The notes beneath the pieces are model-generated. The model did not search any database. It saw nothing but the letters and a program-made list of their open reading frames with translations, and was not told the origin of the DNA. From positions 1 to 31,106 of the IMG/VR virus record IMGVR_UViG_3300031758_000359: a stretch of 31,106 bases of DNA. One strand, written 5' to 3'. This DNA comes from a virus. A program made the position numbers and the translations under genes. Within the stretch, counting starts at the first letter, position 1; every line of letters starts with the position of its first letter. Shown one piece after another: positions 12,465 through 20,776 of this stretch.

Positions 12465-14256
12465 TTCAGAATTGCTGTCTCGTTATCGCCAGCACATCGC
12501 CAAGTCGAAGCGCTGGCGGCGCGAAGAGGGCTACGACGACACCTGGCGTCGGCTTATCGACATGTACCGTGGTCGGCATTACGAGTTTGCCACTGACGAG
12601 GACCGCCTGTTGGTGAACGTCGCCTTTGCGACGGTCAACGTCATTAGCCCCAGCGTCTCCGTGAACTACCCCAAGATTGCAGTTAACGCTCGCAAGTCCG
12701 AGGATGCGGCTCGAGCCATCGTGACCGAGGCTGTCGTCAACTACTGGTGGAAGCACTACAAGGTCAAGCCCGAGTTCCGCCGCGCGGTCAAGGACTTCCT
12801 TGTCCTTGGCCACGCATGGCTGAAGGTTGGCTACCGCTACGTCGAAGAAGAGGAAGTCCCTACCGCTGACGACGCCTCGACAGTCAACGAGGACAACCTC
12901 ATTACGCCAATTACCATTGTCCGTGATGACCGCCCGTTCGTTGAAAGAGTGTCGCCGTTTGACGTATTTGTTGACCCAGACGCAACCAGCGAAAGCGACA
13001 TGCGATGGATTGCGCAGCGAATCCGTCGACCCCTGAAGGAGATTAAGGCCGACAAGCGGTACAACCGAACCGCTCGTGAGAACTGCTCGCCTTCCTCGAC
13101 CTCCAGGTTTGTCGACGAACCTGACCGCAAGAAGACTTGGGATGAATCGCATCAGTACGCCGATGTGTGGGAGTTCTACGACCTGAAGACTGGCTACATG
13201 TCGGTATTCACCGAGGGAGGCGACCAGTTCCTGGTCAAGCCGACCAAGATGCCGTACGCATTCGGTCATCCATTTGTGATGATTCGCAACTACGACATTC
13301 CCGATTACTTCTATCCGCTTGGTGACCTGGAAGCCATCGAGCCCTTGCAGCGAGAACTCAACGAGACTCGTACCCAGATGATGAACCACCGTAAGCGGTT
13401 CTCGCGCAAGTATTTGTTCCGCGAGTCTGCGTTCGATGCAGATGGTCGGTCGGCATTGGAATCCGACTATGACAATGTGATGGTTCCTGTCGCGTCTGAC
13501 GAAAACATCAACAATGTTGTAGCCCCGTTCCCCGCTGTTATTACCCCGCCCGAGTTCTACAATCAGTCGCAGTTGATTCAGGCTGATGTTGAGCAGATTT
13601 CTGGAGTCACGGAGTACCAGCGAGGTGGCCTGCCCGAGATTCGGCGCACGGCCACCGAGGCGGCCATCATGCAGGACGCGGCTAACGCTCGTGCCGCCGA
13701 CAAGTTGGCGACTATCGAGGGCTGTATCGCTGCCGTGGCCGAACGCCTCGTGGCGTTGGCCCAGCAGTTCATGACCGGCGAACAGGTCGCCCGTGTATTT
13801 GGGCGGGATGGCGAACCGATGTGGGTCACCTTTGACCGCGACTTCATCGCTGGCCAGTTTGACTTTGAGGTTGAGGCGGGTTCGACCGCCCCGGTCAACG
13901 AGTCCTTCCGTCGACAGATGGCCCTGCAGATGGTTGACGCAATGGCCCCGTTCGCTTCTGCTGGAATCGTCAATACCCAGCGACTGGCTGCTCATGTGCT
14001 TCAGTTCGGTTTTGGTGTCAAGAACCCCGAGGAGTTCCTGCAGGAAGCACCAATGATGCCCGAGCAGGGTGGGGCGATGCCGCCCAATGTGGCGGCTCCG
14101 CCCGCATTGGAGGCTCCCGTTGGGGTGGCGGGTGGGCCGATGGGTGAAATCATCGCCCCGCCTGGTGCTTCGCCCACCGAATTGAGTGGCGTGGACCCCG
14201 CAATCTTGGCGGCTCTCTCATCTCGCATGGGTATTGGCCTGCCAAATATGGAGTAG
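12448..14256 (+). CDS. Portal protein
   Basis: The 602-residue product starts at ATG 12448 (MARLSNSELLSRYRQHIAKS), preceded by GGAAGG and overlapping the holin-like gene by 17 bases; an earlier in-frame start would give a longer overlap. It shows features of P22-like portals: an aromatic/charged clip and wing region, FVERVSPFDVFVDPDA (about residues 165-180), LEAIEPLQRELNETRTQMMN, and the long C-terminal helix around RRTATEAAIMQ (about 398-408). The portal forms the dodecameric ring at one capsid vertex, receives the terminase and binds the adaptor. The C-terminus is proline-, glycine- and alanine-rich. Position directly after terL and before the scaffold supports the call. Confidence 0.9.
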   Translation: MARLSNSELLSRYRQHIAKSKRWRREEGYDDTWRRLIDMYRGRHYEFATDEDRLLVNVAFATVNVISPSVSVNYPKIAVNARKSEDAARAIVTEAVVNYWWKHYKVKPEFRRAVKDFLVLGHAWLKVGYRYVEEEEVPTADDASTVNEDNLITPITIVRDDRPFVERVSPFDVFVDPDATSESDMRWIAQRIRRPLKEIKADKRYNRTARENCSPSSTSRFVDEPDRKKTWDESHQYADVWEFYDLKTGYMSVFTEGGDQFLVKPTKMPYAFGHPFVMIRNYDIPDYFYPLGDLEAIEPLQRELNETRTQMMNHRKRFSRKYLFRESAFDADGRSALESDYDNVMVPVASDENINNVVAPFPAVITPPEFYNQSQLIQADVEQISGVTEYQRGGLPEIRRTATEAAIMQDAANARAADKLATIEGCIAAVAERLVALAQQFMTGEQVARVFGRDGEPMWVTFDRDFIAGQFDFEVEAGSTAPVNESFRRQMALQMVDAMAPFASAGIVNTQRLAAHVLQFGFGVKNPEEFLQEAPMMPEQGGAMPPNVAAPPALEAPVGVAGGPMGEIIAPPGASPTELSGVDPAILAALSSRMGIGLPNME

Positions 14257-14313
14257 CAGGTAACGATATCTGCTATTGGATAGAGCAACCGAGTAGGACT
14301 CTAGGAGAAACAA

Positions 14314-15111
14314 GTGAGTGAATTTAATGATGTCCACGTTGACAGCCCCGCCGAGGAAGGCGGACAAGTTGCAGAGGTGGACGGGGCCGAGGACTTCGAG
14401 GCACCCACTCTAAACATCGATGAGTTTGCGGACCACTATGTGACCGTAAAAATTGATGGAGAAGATGTGCGTGTCCCGCTGTCGGAGGCGGTGGCTGGCT
14501 ACAGTCGTCAAGCGGACTATACCCGCAAGACGCAGGAGTTGGCCGAGCAGCGCCAACAGTTGCAGTGGGCTTCTGCAATCCAGGCAGCACTGGAGAACAA
14601 CCCAGCGCAGACAATCGAATTGTTGTCCAATCATTACGGCATTTCCAAGGCGGAGGCTAAGGTCATGGCAGACGAGTGGTCGACAGGCGAGGACTCGTGG
14701 GTAGACCCGGTTGATGCAAAGATGTCCGAACTTGACAAGAGGATTCGGGCGTTCGAGGAGCAGCAGGCTTATGCGAAACTGGAACGAGATGTTCAGGCTC
14801 TGCAAACCAAATACGGTGAAGACTTCAACCCCCAAGAAGTGGTTGCTGCTGCGCTTGCGCAGGGCAACAACAACCTGGAGGCTGTGTATAAGCAAATCGC
14901 TTTCGACCGCGTGGCTACGAAGGCAGAAGCCGCCAAGCGGCTCGCTGCCGACAAGACGGCACAGGAAGAGAAAGTGATTGAGGCCAAGCGAAACGCCAGC
15001 GTGGTGTCGAGCGGTTCCTCTGCCAAAGCAGCGAAGGAAGAAGTTGGAGCCATCCGTTCTGTCTCAGACGCCTGGGCTGCCGCCAAAAAGCAGTACGGCG
15101 TCTCCAACTAA
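14314..15111 (+). CDS. Scaffolding protein
   Basis: The 265-residue acidic protein starts with GTG (AGGAGAAACAA upstream). A disordered acidic N-terminus leads to a VTVKIDGEDVRVPLSEAVAG segment and YSRQADYTRKTQELAEQ (about residues 63-79). The latter is typical of phage scaffolds, which then continue as long alpha-helix and coiled coil to an Ala/Lys-rich basic C-terminus. Scaffolds guide capsid assembly and are removed before or during packaging. The gene lies directly before the capsid gene in the canonical order. No protease domain is visible, so loss of the scaffold by exit or by a host protease is open. Confidence 0.85.
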   Translation: MSEFNDVHVDSPAEEGGQVAEVDGAEDFEAPTLNIDEFADHYVTVKIDGEDVRVPLSEAVAGYSRQADYTRKTQELAEQRQQLQWASAIQAALENNPAQTIELLSNHYGISKAEAKVMADEWSTGEDSWVDPVDAKMSELDKRIRAFEEQQAYAKLERDVQALQTKYGEDFNPQEVVAAALAQGNNNLEAVYKQIAFDRVATKAEAAKRLAADKTAQEEKVIEAKRNASVVSSGSSAKAAKEEVGAIRSVSDAWAAAKKQYGVSN

Positions 15112-15126
15112 CAAGGAGTAACTACA

Positions 15127-16068
15127 ATGGCTGGAAACGCTTCATTCGACGCGCTTCTCTCAACGACTCTTGCGAACTACCGCAAGCAGTTGACCGACAA
15201 CGTGTTCACGGCTCGTCCGCTGACCTACTTCCTCATGGATAAGGGTCGCATCCGCATGCTGGATGGCGGTACGAAGATTGTTGAGCCGCTCATCTACGGT
15301 CAGAACTCGACCGTCGCCTCCTACTCGGGCTACGACACCCTGTCGTTGACCGCCCAGGAAGGCATCACCGCCGCTGAGTACGATTGGAAGCAGTACGCTG
15401 TGTCCATCGCCATCTCGGGAATTGAAGAGGCGAAGAACAACGGCGAAGCCGCTGTCCTCAACCTGCTCGAAGCCAAGGTCATGCAGGCCGAGGAGTCGAT
15501 GCGTGAAGGCTTCAACCAGATGTTTTTCAGCAATGGCACCGGCAACTCGGGCAAGAACTGGAACGGCCTCGGCAACCTCGTGTCGTCGGTCGGAACCGTT
15601 GGTGGCATCAACCGCGCCACCTCGGGCAACGAGTTCTGGCGCTCGTACGTGAACGCCAACGCTGGCGCTCTCACGCTCGGCAAGATGACCACGGCGTACA
15701 ACACCACCTCGGTTGGCAACGACCACCCCGACATGGTGCTGACCACCCAGACCCTGTTCGAGAAGTATGAGTCGCTCCTGCAGCCGCAGTTGCGCTACAC
15801 CGACACCAAGACCGCAGACGCTGGCTTCCAGAACCTGCTGTTCAAGGCTGCTCCCGTGGCGTATGACGTGCACTGCCCCGCTGGCTACATGTACTTCCTC
15901 AACAGCAAGTACCTCACCCTGGTGGGTCACTCGGGCAAGTGGTTCTCGAACACGGACTTCGTCCGTCCCGAGAACATGGACGCCCGCTACGCGCTCATCA
16001 TGTGCTACGGCAACTTGACGGTCCGCAACGCCGCCAAGCAGGGTGTCATCACCGACGCTACCGCCTGA
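15127..16068 (+). CDS. Major capsid protein
   Basis: The 313-residue protein begins MAGNASFDALLSTTLANYRK, preceded by AAGGAG. N-terminal arm, E-loop-like VEPLIYGQNSTVASYSGYDT (about residues 57-76), then WKQYAVSIAISGIEEAKNNG and a C-terminal DFVRPENMDARYALIMCYGN fit the HK97-type capsid fold in a size usual for tailed phages. High GC and biased codon use, compared with neighbouring fibre genes, agree with strong expression. It follows the scaffold and is followed at once by a strong terminator, which should raise capsid mRNA over downstream structural genes. Confidence 0.92.
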   Translation: MAGNASFDALLSTTLANYRKQLTDNVFTARPLTYFLMDKGRIRMLDGGTKIVEPLIYGQNSTVASYSGYDTLSLTAQEGITAAEYDWKQYAVSIAISGIEEAKNNGEAAVLNLLEAKVMQAEESMREGFNQMFFSNGTGNSGKNWNGLGNLVSSVGTVGGINRATSGNEFWRSYVNANAGALTLGKMTTAYNTTSVGNDHPDMVLTTQTLFEKYESLLQPQLRYTDTKTADAGFQNLLFKAAPVAYDVHCPAGYMYFLNSKYLTLVGHSGKWFSNTDFVRPENMDARYALIMCYGNLTVRNAAKQGVITDATA

Positions 16069-16099
16069 TAGCCCGCCCATTACAGGGCACAAACAGGAG

Positions 16100-16139
16100 G
16101 GGGTGGTCTGCCGTAGGGCGGCGGGCCACCCCTTCTTTG
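16100..16139 (+). terminator. Strong intrinsic-type terminator after the capsid gene
   Basis: Arms 16100-16113 and 16119-16132 pair over 14 bp (two G-T wobbles) around a 5-base loop, followed by TTCTTTG. It lies 30 bases past the capsid stop. Read-through would be needed for the downstream genes, so it probably acts as an attenuator. Confidence 0.8.
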
Positions 16140-16152
16140 AGAAAGGAACAAT

Positions 16153-16434
16153 ATGCCCCCCTCACCCAAGCCCAGCCCCAAGAAGCGCCCCAGCCGTAGC
16201 AGCACCGCTGATACGATGAATACCCGCATCGCAGGGAGAAAACTCAAGGCAGTCGGAGATTATTACACCGCCCAGGATGTTTCCACATCTGGTCGAGCAG
16301 GAATCCGGACGCGCAAGGCCGTTGCTGCCAAGCGAGTTGGGCAGTTGAATCGCGCTGCGGCCAAGAAGATTGGCTCCGAAGGGCCCAAGGCACCCAAGCC
16401 GCGCAACGCCCAGCGCAATAAGTACGCTCGCTGA
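16153..16434 (+). CDS. Small basic protein after the capsid gene
   Basis: The 93-residue product begins MPPSPKPSPKKRPSRSSTAD and is highly basic with a Pro/Lys/Ser N-terminus, then VGDYYTAQDVSTSGRAG and a Lys/Ala-rich C-terminus. GAAAGGAACAAT is its ribosome binding site. Position right after the capsid suggests a capsid-associated or DNA-condensing role, but I recognise no family. No membrane segment is present. Confidence 0.7.
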   Translation: MPPSPKPSPKKRPSRSSTADTMNTRIAGRKLKAVGDYYTAQDVSTSGRAGIRTRKAVAAKRVGQLNRAAAKKIGSEGPKAPKPRNAQRNKYAR

Positions 16435-16456
16435 GTAACGCTCCAGCCTTTTAGTG

Positions 16457-16687
16457 ATGGCTGGAACACCTGTTTACTCTTACCACGGCACACCGGCAAC
16501 GGTCGGGTCGCGCCCCTACGCTACGGCTGATGCTCGGCCTGCCCCCGCTGGTGGCATGCCATACATCGGTCACACGCGCTGTATTGCCAACAACGAAACC
16601 TGCGATGGGCCAAGGGCAAAGGGAACCGAATACTGCATCGGCCATCTGCGCAGCATGGCCAAGGAGCAACTGAATGAACCTGAGTGA
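16457..16687 (+). CDS. Small protein with C/H metal site
   Basis: The 76-residue product begins MAGTPVYSYHGTPATVGSRP. The C-terminal half carries C-x6-C-x10-C-x2-H (from RCIANNETC to EYCIGH), the spacing of a zinc-binding loop, followed by a lysine/glutamate-rich helix. The N-terminal half is rich in Pro, Gly and Ala. An alternative GTG start lies one codon upstream. The gene overlaps the next by 14 bases. Similar small metal proteins are found between capsid and connector genes of aquatic phages, with no known function. Confidence 0.68.
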   Translation: MAGTPVYSYHGTPATVGSRPYATADARPAPAGGMPYIGHTRCIANNETCDGPRAKGTEYCIGHLRSMAKEQLNEPE

Positions 16688-17354
16688 CATTCGGTCCAAG
16701 GTCCGAACCATCACAGACATGGACACCACGGACCTGCCCAATGACCTGCTAGACATGTATGCCAAGGACGGCTACGAGCGCATGATTGCGCTCGAACGCC
16801 GCTGGCCGTTTTTCCAGAAGTCATACTCGCTGTCCACCGTCGCTGACCAGAGAGAGTACCTCATCTCGTCCATTGGGACTGGAGATGCGCTGGAAATTAC
16901 TTCGGTTGTCGACACTACCAATGGTGGGCAGCGATTGACCTTGATTGCCCATGAGGATGCCGAGGCCGTGTGGAACGGTTCGTCCGACCTGACTGGTCGG
17001 CCCCTGCACTTCTCCATCTGGGAAAGTCGGATTCATCTGTGGCCCAAGCCCAACGCCGTGTATGCGCTGTCGCTGCGCGGCTATCGCAAGCCAGTTGACT
17101 GGACGGCCAATACGTCGACAGCGGTTGACGCTGACGACCGTTTGCACCAGGCAATTGTTTACTATGTTGTTGCCCAGGTCTACCAACTTCAGGAGGATGT
17201 TGAACTCGCTACGTTCTATCGCAACTCTTTTGATGAAGCCGTTCGCCTTGTGGCTAGCGACATTATGCGTCCTTCTTCTCATCGCCCGCTGATTCTCAGC
17301 GGCTCTCGATTCCACGAGACGCAAGATGGCTGGCAGTACCCCGTCTATTACTGA
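16674..17354 (+). CDS. Adaptor / head-to-tail connector
   Basis: The 226-residue protein begins MNLSDIRSKVRTITDMDTTD and is followed by LPNDLLDMYAKDGYERMIAL and ALERRWPFFQ. These helices, and the later SIWESRIHLWPKPNAVYALS plus QAIVYYVVAQVYQLQED, are hallmarks of SU10-type adaptor proteins of podoviruses. Adaptors form a ring below the portal and hold the nozzle. Order (after capsid, before nozzle) agrees. It overlaps the previous gene by 14 bases and the next by one. Confidence 0.8.
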   Translation: MNLSDIRSKVRTITDMDTTDLPNDLLDMYAKDGYERMIALERRWPFFQKSYSLSTVADQREYLISSIGTGDALEITSVVDTTNGGQRLTLIAHEDAEAVWNGSSDLTGRPLHFSIWESRIHLWPKPNAVYALSLRGYRKPVDWTANTSTAVDADDRLHQAIVYYVVAQVYQLQEDVELATFYRNSFDEAVRLVASDIMRPSSHRPLILSGSRFHETQDGWQYPVYY

Positions 17355-19003
17355 TGATTCAAACAATCGCTGTCAATGACTTCACTGGTGGGTTGAACTA
17401 CCGAGCCGACGCATTCCAGTTGGCCAACAATGAATCGCCAGACATGCAGAATGTCGACGTTGACCCGCGCGGCGGATTCTCCTCGCGTGGCGGAATCATT
17501 GATTATTCGACAGCGGCGGTTGGTGGTGCAACCGCTGGTGCGTTTACGCCCAGGCGGTTGTTCGGATGGGACGGCGCATACAAGCACCTGATGATTGCAG
17601 CCAACGACAAAGTATTCTGGACGGCAGACGGTATAATTTCGTCTTCCATCAGCAACACCGACAACCCGTACGGCGCATCGTTCGCACCATGGGCAGTTGG
17701 CTCGAGTTCGCTGGTCTATATTGCGTGTGGTCACAGCAATGTTGGCAAGAAGTGGAGTGGAACTACAACCACAAGCCTGACCGCAAGCGCTACTGGCGCT
17801 TGGCAGGATTCGTACGCATCGCCAACTGGAACGCACATGCCCAAGGCGAATCTCGTCGCAACACACCTCGACAGGCTGTGGGTCGCTGATACCAACGAGA
17901 ACAGCACGTCCTACCCGAACAGAATCCGATTTTCACATCCAGGATTTGCTGAGTCTTGGCGCGAACTGGATTACATCGACGTGACTGGTGGTGGCTCTGG
18001 CATTACCGCCATCATTCCATTTGGCGACCAATTGCTTATCTTCAAGAAGCGTGCTGTCTACGCACTCATGGGGTACGACGAAGAAACATTCCAGTTGGTG
18101 CCATTGACAACGGAGATTGGTGCGGTCAATGCCCAATGTGTCGCCGTCACGGAACAAGGCGTGTTCTTCTTCTCGTGGCCCGATGGGCTGTTTGTTTACA
18201 ACGGAACCGCTTTTACTGATTTGTTTGTTCCACTTCGCCCGCTCCTCCAGACGGGCGAAATCACCGAAACTTCGATGGGTGGAGTTTATGTTTCTTGGGT
18301 TGGCCGGCGCATCTTTGTATCCCTACCTCTGGGCGTGGACCCTCAAGATATTGAAACATACAACCAGTCCACAATTACCTACGACAACGCGGACACGAAG
18401 TACGGCGGCAACACGAGAGCCACGACACCAACCGCTTCGTTTGTATGGGACCAGACCATTCGTGAGGGCGGAGCCTGGACGAAGTATGTAACTGGGGATG
18501 GCTACGGATTGGGACCTGGCATTGATTTTATTCAATCCACGGGTAGACGAGTGCCTGTATTCGCCCACGTTTATCAACCGGCAATTATTGAAATCAATAA
18601 GCAGGATATTCACACCGATACTATTCGTGGGACCGAGCACACATTCGACGCTTACTATTACACGCGGTGGCAGGATGCCGACGCATCGTCGGCCAAGAAG
18701 TTCTGGCGACGACCAGAGATGGTCGTTCGCCAACTCGGACACAACACCACTATTGATGTCGAGGTTTACCACAACTGGAATCGCGCGACGACAGATAGGT
18801 CATTCTCGGTGGCGCTAGATGCCCGCGAGATTGGTGGCGGCTACGAGTCGTGGGTATCCCCCGACCTTGGTTCGGACTTGGCCAAGGGAAATAATCTTGG
18901 TCTGGCTAACAGCGTGCAGTTGAAGATTTCTACCAATGGTTCAAACCCCTGGGGAATAAACTCCATCTCGTTCAAGTTCAATCCTCGTCGGGTCAGGGCA
19001 TAA
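17354..19003 (+). CDS. Tail nozzle protein
   Basis: The 549-residue protein opens with VNDFTGGLNYRADAFQLANN and SPDMQNVDVDPRGGFSSRGG, a signature of podoviral nozzle/stabilisation proteins that plug or extend the portal channel. The middle is beta-rich with repeated GDQLLIFKKRAVYALMGYD-like blades, suggesting a propeller. A C-terminal beta module (about residues 430-549) follows. Its start overlaps the adaptor stop by one base. The nozzle probably contacts fibres and closes the DNA channel until infection. Relationship to P22 gp10 or T7 gp12 is by function and order, not by detectable sequence here. Confidence 0.78.
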   Translation: MIQTIAVNDFTGGLNYRADAFQLANNESPDMQNVDVDPRGGFSSRGGIIDYSTAAVGGATAGAFTPRRLFGWDGAYKHLMIAANDKVFWTADGIISSSISNTDNPYGASFAPWAVGSSSLVYIACGHSNVGKKWSGTTTTSLTASATGAWQDSYASPTGTHMPKANLVATHLDRLWVADTNENSTSYPNRIRFSHPGFAESWRELDYIDVTGGGSGITAIIPFGDQLLIFKKRAVYALMGYDEETFQLVPLTTEIGAVNAQCVAVTEQGVFFFSWPDGLFVYNGTAFTDLFVPLRPLLQTGEITETSMGGVYVSWVGRRIFVSLPLGVDPQDIETYNQSTITYDNADTKYGGNTRATTPTASFVWDQTIREGGAWTKYVTGDGYGLGPGIDFIQSTGRRVPVFAHVYQPAIIEINKQDIHTDTIRGTEHTFDAYYYTRWQDADASSAKKFWRRPEMVVRQLGHNTTIDVEVYHNWNRATTDRSFSVALDAREIGGGYESWVSPDLGSDLAKGNNLGLANSVQLKISTNGSNPWGINSISFKFNPRRVRA

Positions 19004-19368
19004 TGCCTCGCAAACTATTCACCGCACCGACAGCGCAGTTTTTGACCGGGGAAAATGCCCGCCCATTGCGGTGGATTCTCGGGGCACTTAACGAGTACTT
19101 CAAGACTCACATCGGTTTCTGGGGCCGTTATACGGGAACGACAGACGCAAATGGGCGTCTGGTCATTACCCATAATTGCGGGTTTGAACCCGAGGCCGTC
19201 ACCGTCACGGAGCACTATGTGGACTCCGCCCCCCACGATATGGGGCCATTCCACCTCCACAGTTTTGACGCTACGACTATTGACATTCATTTTTTGACCA
19301 AGTCAGGGCAGGACAGGACCAACCACAATGTTGAGGTTTGCGTTCATTTCGTGCCCTTTACCTCGTGA
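19003..19368 (+). CDS. Short tail-associated protein
   Basis: The 121-residue protein begins MPRKLFTAPTAQFLTGENAR and later reads GFWGRYTGTTDANGRLVITH, then NCGFEPEAVTVTEHYVDSAP. It is predicted as a helix followed by a beta-sandwich, similar in style to small tail or fibre-anchoring domains. The ATG overlaps the nozzle stop by one base. A virion role is inferred from the gene order; no family is recognised. Confidence 0.7.
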   Translation: MPRKLFTAPTAQFLTGENARPLRWILGALNEYFKTHIGFWGRYTGTTDANGRLVITHNCGFEPEAVTVTEHYVDSAPHDMGPFHLHSFDATTIDIHFLTKSGQDRTNHNVEVCVHFVPFTS

Positions 19369-19388
19369 AACGATAAAGGGTATTAGTG

Positions 19389-19823
19389 ATGGCTGCATAT
19401 ACGGACCTAGGACTATGGTGGAGTGGACAGCAGCGCCCCGCTGCCCAGAAGCGGGACGCCACGCTGGCCATGAACTCCTATGCCCGCTTCCTTTCCCAGC
19501 AAAGGGGTAACCGCCAGGCAATGGACATTGACGTGGCGGGAACCAAAGGTCTGGGCAAACTGGGCGCTTCATATGCTCAGCGCGGTTTGACCTCGTCTGG
19601 AATCCGTGAGCGTGGACTTGGCGAGTATGGCGCTGGATGGCAGCGACAGAAGCAGGATGTCCTGACTGAGATGGGTCAGAAGTTGCAGGAGTTGAATCTG
19701 CAGGACGCGGCCGCCGTAGCGGAATATGACGCATTAATGCAGGAGATTAACCGCGAAAAGGAACGTCGAATTATTGAAGCGGCAGCGGCCCTGAGTGGCT
19801 TTGGCCCGTTCTTGGGGAGTTGA
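19389..19823 (+). CDS. Probable internal virion protein (small)
   Basis: The start is at ATG 19389 with AAAGGG eight bases upstream; an in-frame GTG one codon earlier is possible. The 144-residue protein is helical and Ala/Gln/Arg-rich (AYTDLGLWWSGQQRPAAQKR at the start, GLTSSGIRERGLGEYGAGWQ near the middle), followed by a heptad-like helix. Proteins of this type precede the large ejection proteins in podoviruses. It is the first of four consecutive genes that I read as the ejection set. Function is inferred from context. Confidence 0.65.
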   Translation: MAAYTDLGLWWSGQQRPAAQKRDATLAMNSYARFLSQQRGNRQAMDIDVAGTKGLGKLGASYAQRGLTSSGIRERGLGEYGAGWQRQKQDVLTEMGQKLQELNLQDAAAVAEYDALMQEINREKERRIIEAAAALSGFGPFLGS

Positions 19824-19825
19824 TT

Positions 19826-20776
19826 ATGGCAGTTCGTAGAACCGGAAGTGCAGATGCAATGGAAGGAAGTGCACTGGCGCGTCAGCAAATTGCCGCTGGG
19901 CGCACTATTTCGCAACCTTGGGGCGAACAGCGTTCTGCCATCACTGGCACTGGCGCTGGCAGTCGGGGTCAAAGCCAATTGCCATTGACCCAATATGAAC
20001 GCACAATGGAGGCAATTAGAAACGTGCCCGCTTCATTCTGGATGGGCGGCCAAACATCGGGTACTCCATCCGGTCAGGGTGGAGGCCAGACATCAGGTGG
20101 AGGCACGACGACAGGCGGGGGCAGTGCACCAGAAATCAGAGTTCCGCAACCAACGGCACCAGCAGCGCAGTCTTCCAATGTGGACACATTGAGCAAGATG
20201 TATGCCGATGCCCTTGCCGAACTCCAGCGCCAGTACGGCGTGTCGCAGGAAAATATCAATGCGGCTATTGGCCGCATGGAAGCCGACCCGTACAACCGAG
20301 CCAATGCTTACGCCAATCTACAGATTGCTGCCCCCCGTGTCGCCGCAGACCCTCTTGCTGAGTACATGGCTGCCGCCGGTCTGTCCGGTGGCCAGTCGGC
20401 TGCAGCCCAACAGTTGTCGCAGGCCGAAGCCGACGCCTACCAGCAGGCGGTCAGAAATATGGCCAATATTATGACCACCTCGCAGGAGCAGGCAAACCTG
20501 TCGAGGTTGGCCGACATTGGGTTGATTCGCACAGGCGCTCAGCAAGACCTGGAACAGAACTTGAACATGCTTCGCCTTGGCTTGGAGAAGGAGCGTATTG
20601 GTGCTGTAACTGGATTGCAGCAACAGAATCTCCAGAATCAGTTGAATATGCGCAACAATATCGCTAGTCAAATTTCTAATATCTTTAGCGGACAGAATGT
20701 TGCGCCAGAATCAATTCTTAAATTGATTGAGGCAGCGCTGGCGAAGACAAATACGAATCGTTGGGCGACGGCATGA
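19826..20776 (+). CDS. Probable internal virion/ejection protein with Gly-rich linker
   Basis: The ATG at 19826 follows GGGGAG at good spacing; an upstream TTG is also in frame. The 316-residue product has an N-terminal segment, a low-complexity Gly/Ser/Thr/Gln linker (about residues 75-100) and a long helical part. That part (STNV-DTLSKMYADALAEL-type helices, then QQLSQAEADAYQQAVRNMAN) is rich in Ala and Gln and looks like P22/T7 internal core proteins in composition. It overlaps the next gene by four bases. No enzymatic motif is recognised. Confidence 0.65.
   Translation: MAVRRTGSADAMEGSALARQQIAAGRTISQPWGEQRSAITGTGAGSRGQSQLPLTQYERTMEAIRNVPASFWMGGQTSGTPSGQGGGQTSGGGTTTGGGSAPEIRVPQPTAPAAQSSNVDTLSKMYADALAELQRQYGVSQENINAAIGRMEADPYNRANAYANLQIAAPRVAADPLAEYMAAAGLSGGQSAAAQQLSQAEADAYQQAVRNMANIMTTSQEQANLSRLADIGLIRTGAQQDLEQNLNMLRLGLEKERIGAVTGLQQQNLQNQLNMRNNIASQISNIFSGQNVAPESILKLIEAALAKTNTNRWATA

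Noticed and set aside
12466-13995. 509-codon open frame on the minus strand
   Set aside because: It lies wholly opposite the portal gene, has no ribosome binding site and no recognisable protein pattern; it is a by-product of biased codon use.
15160-16092. 310-codon open frame on the minus strand
   Set aside because: It is antisense to the capsid gene and its composition (Val/Gly/His/Arg runs) is typical of a shadow frame.
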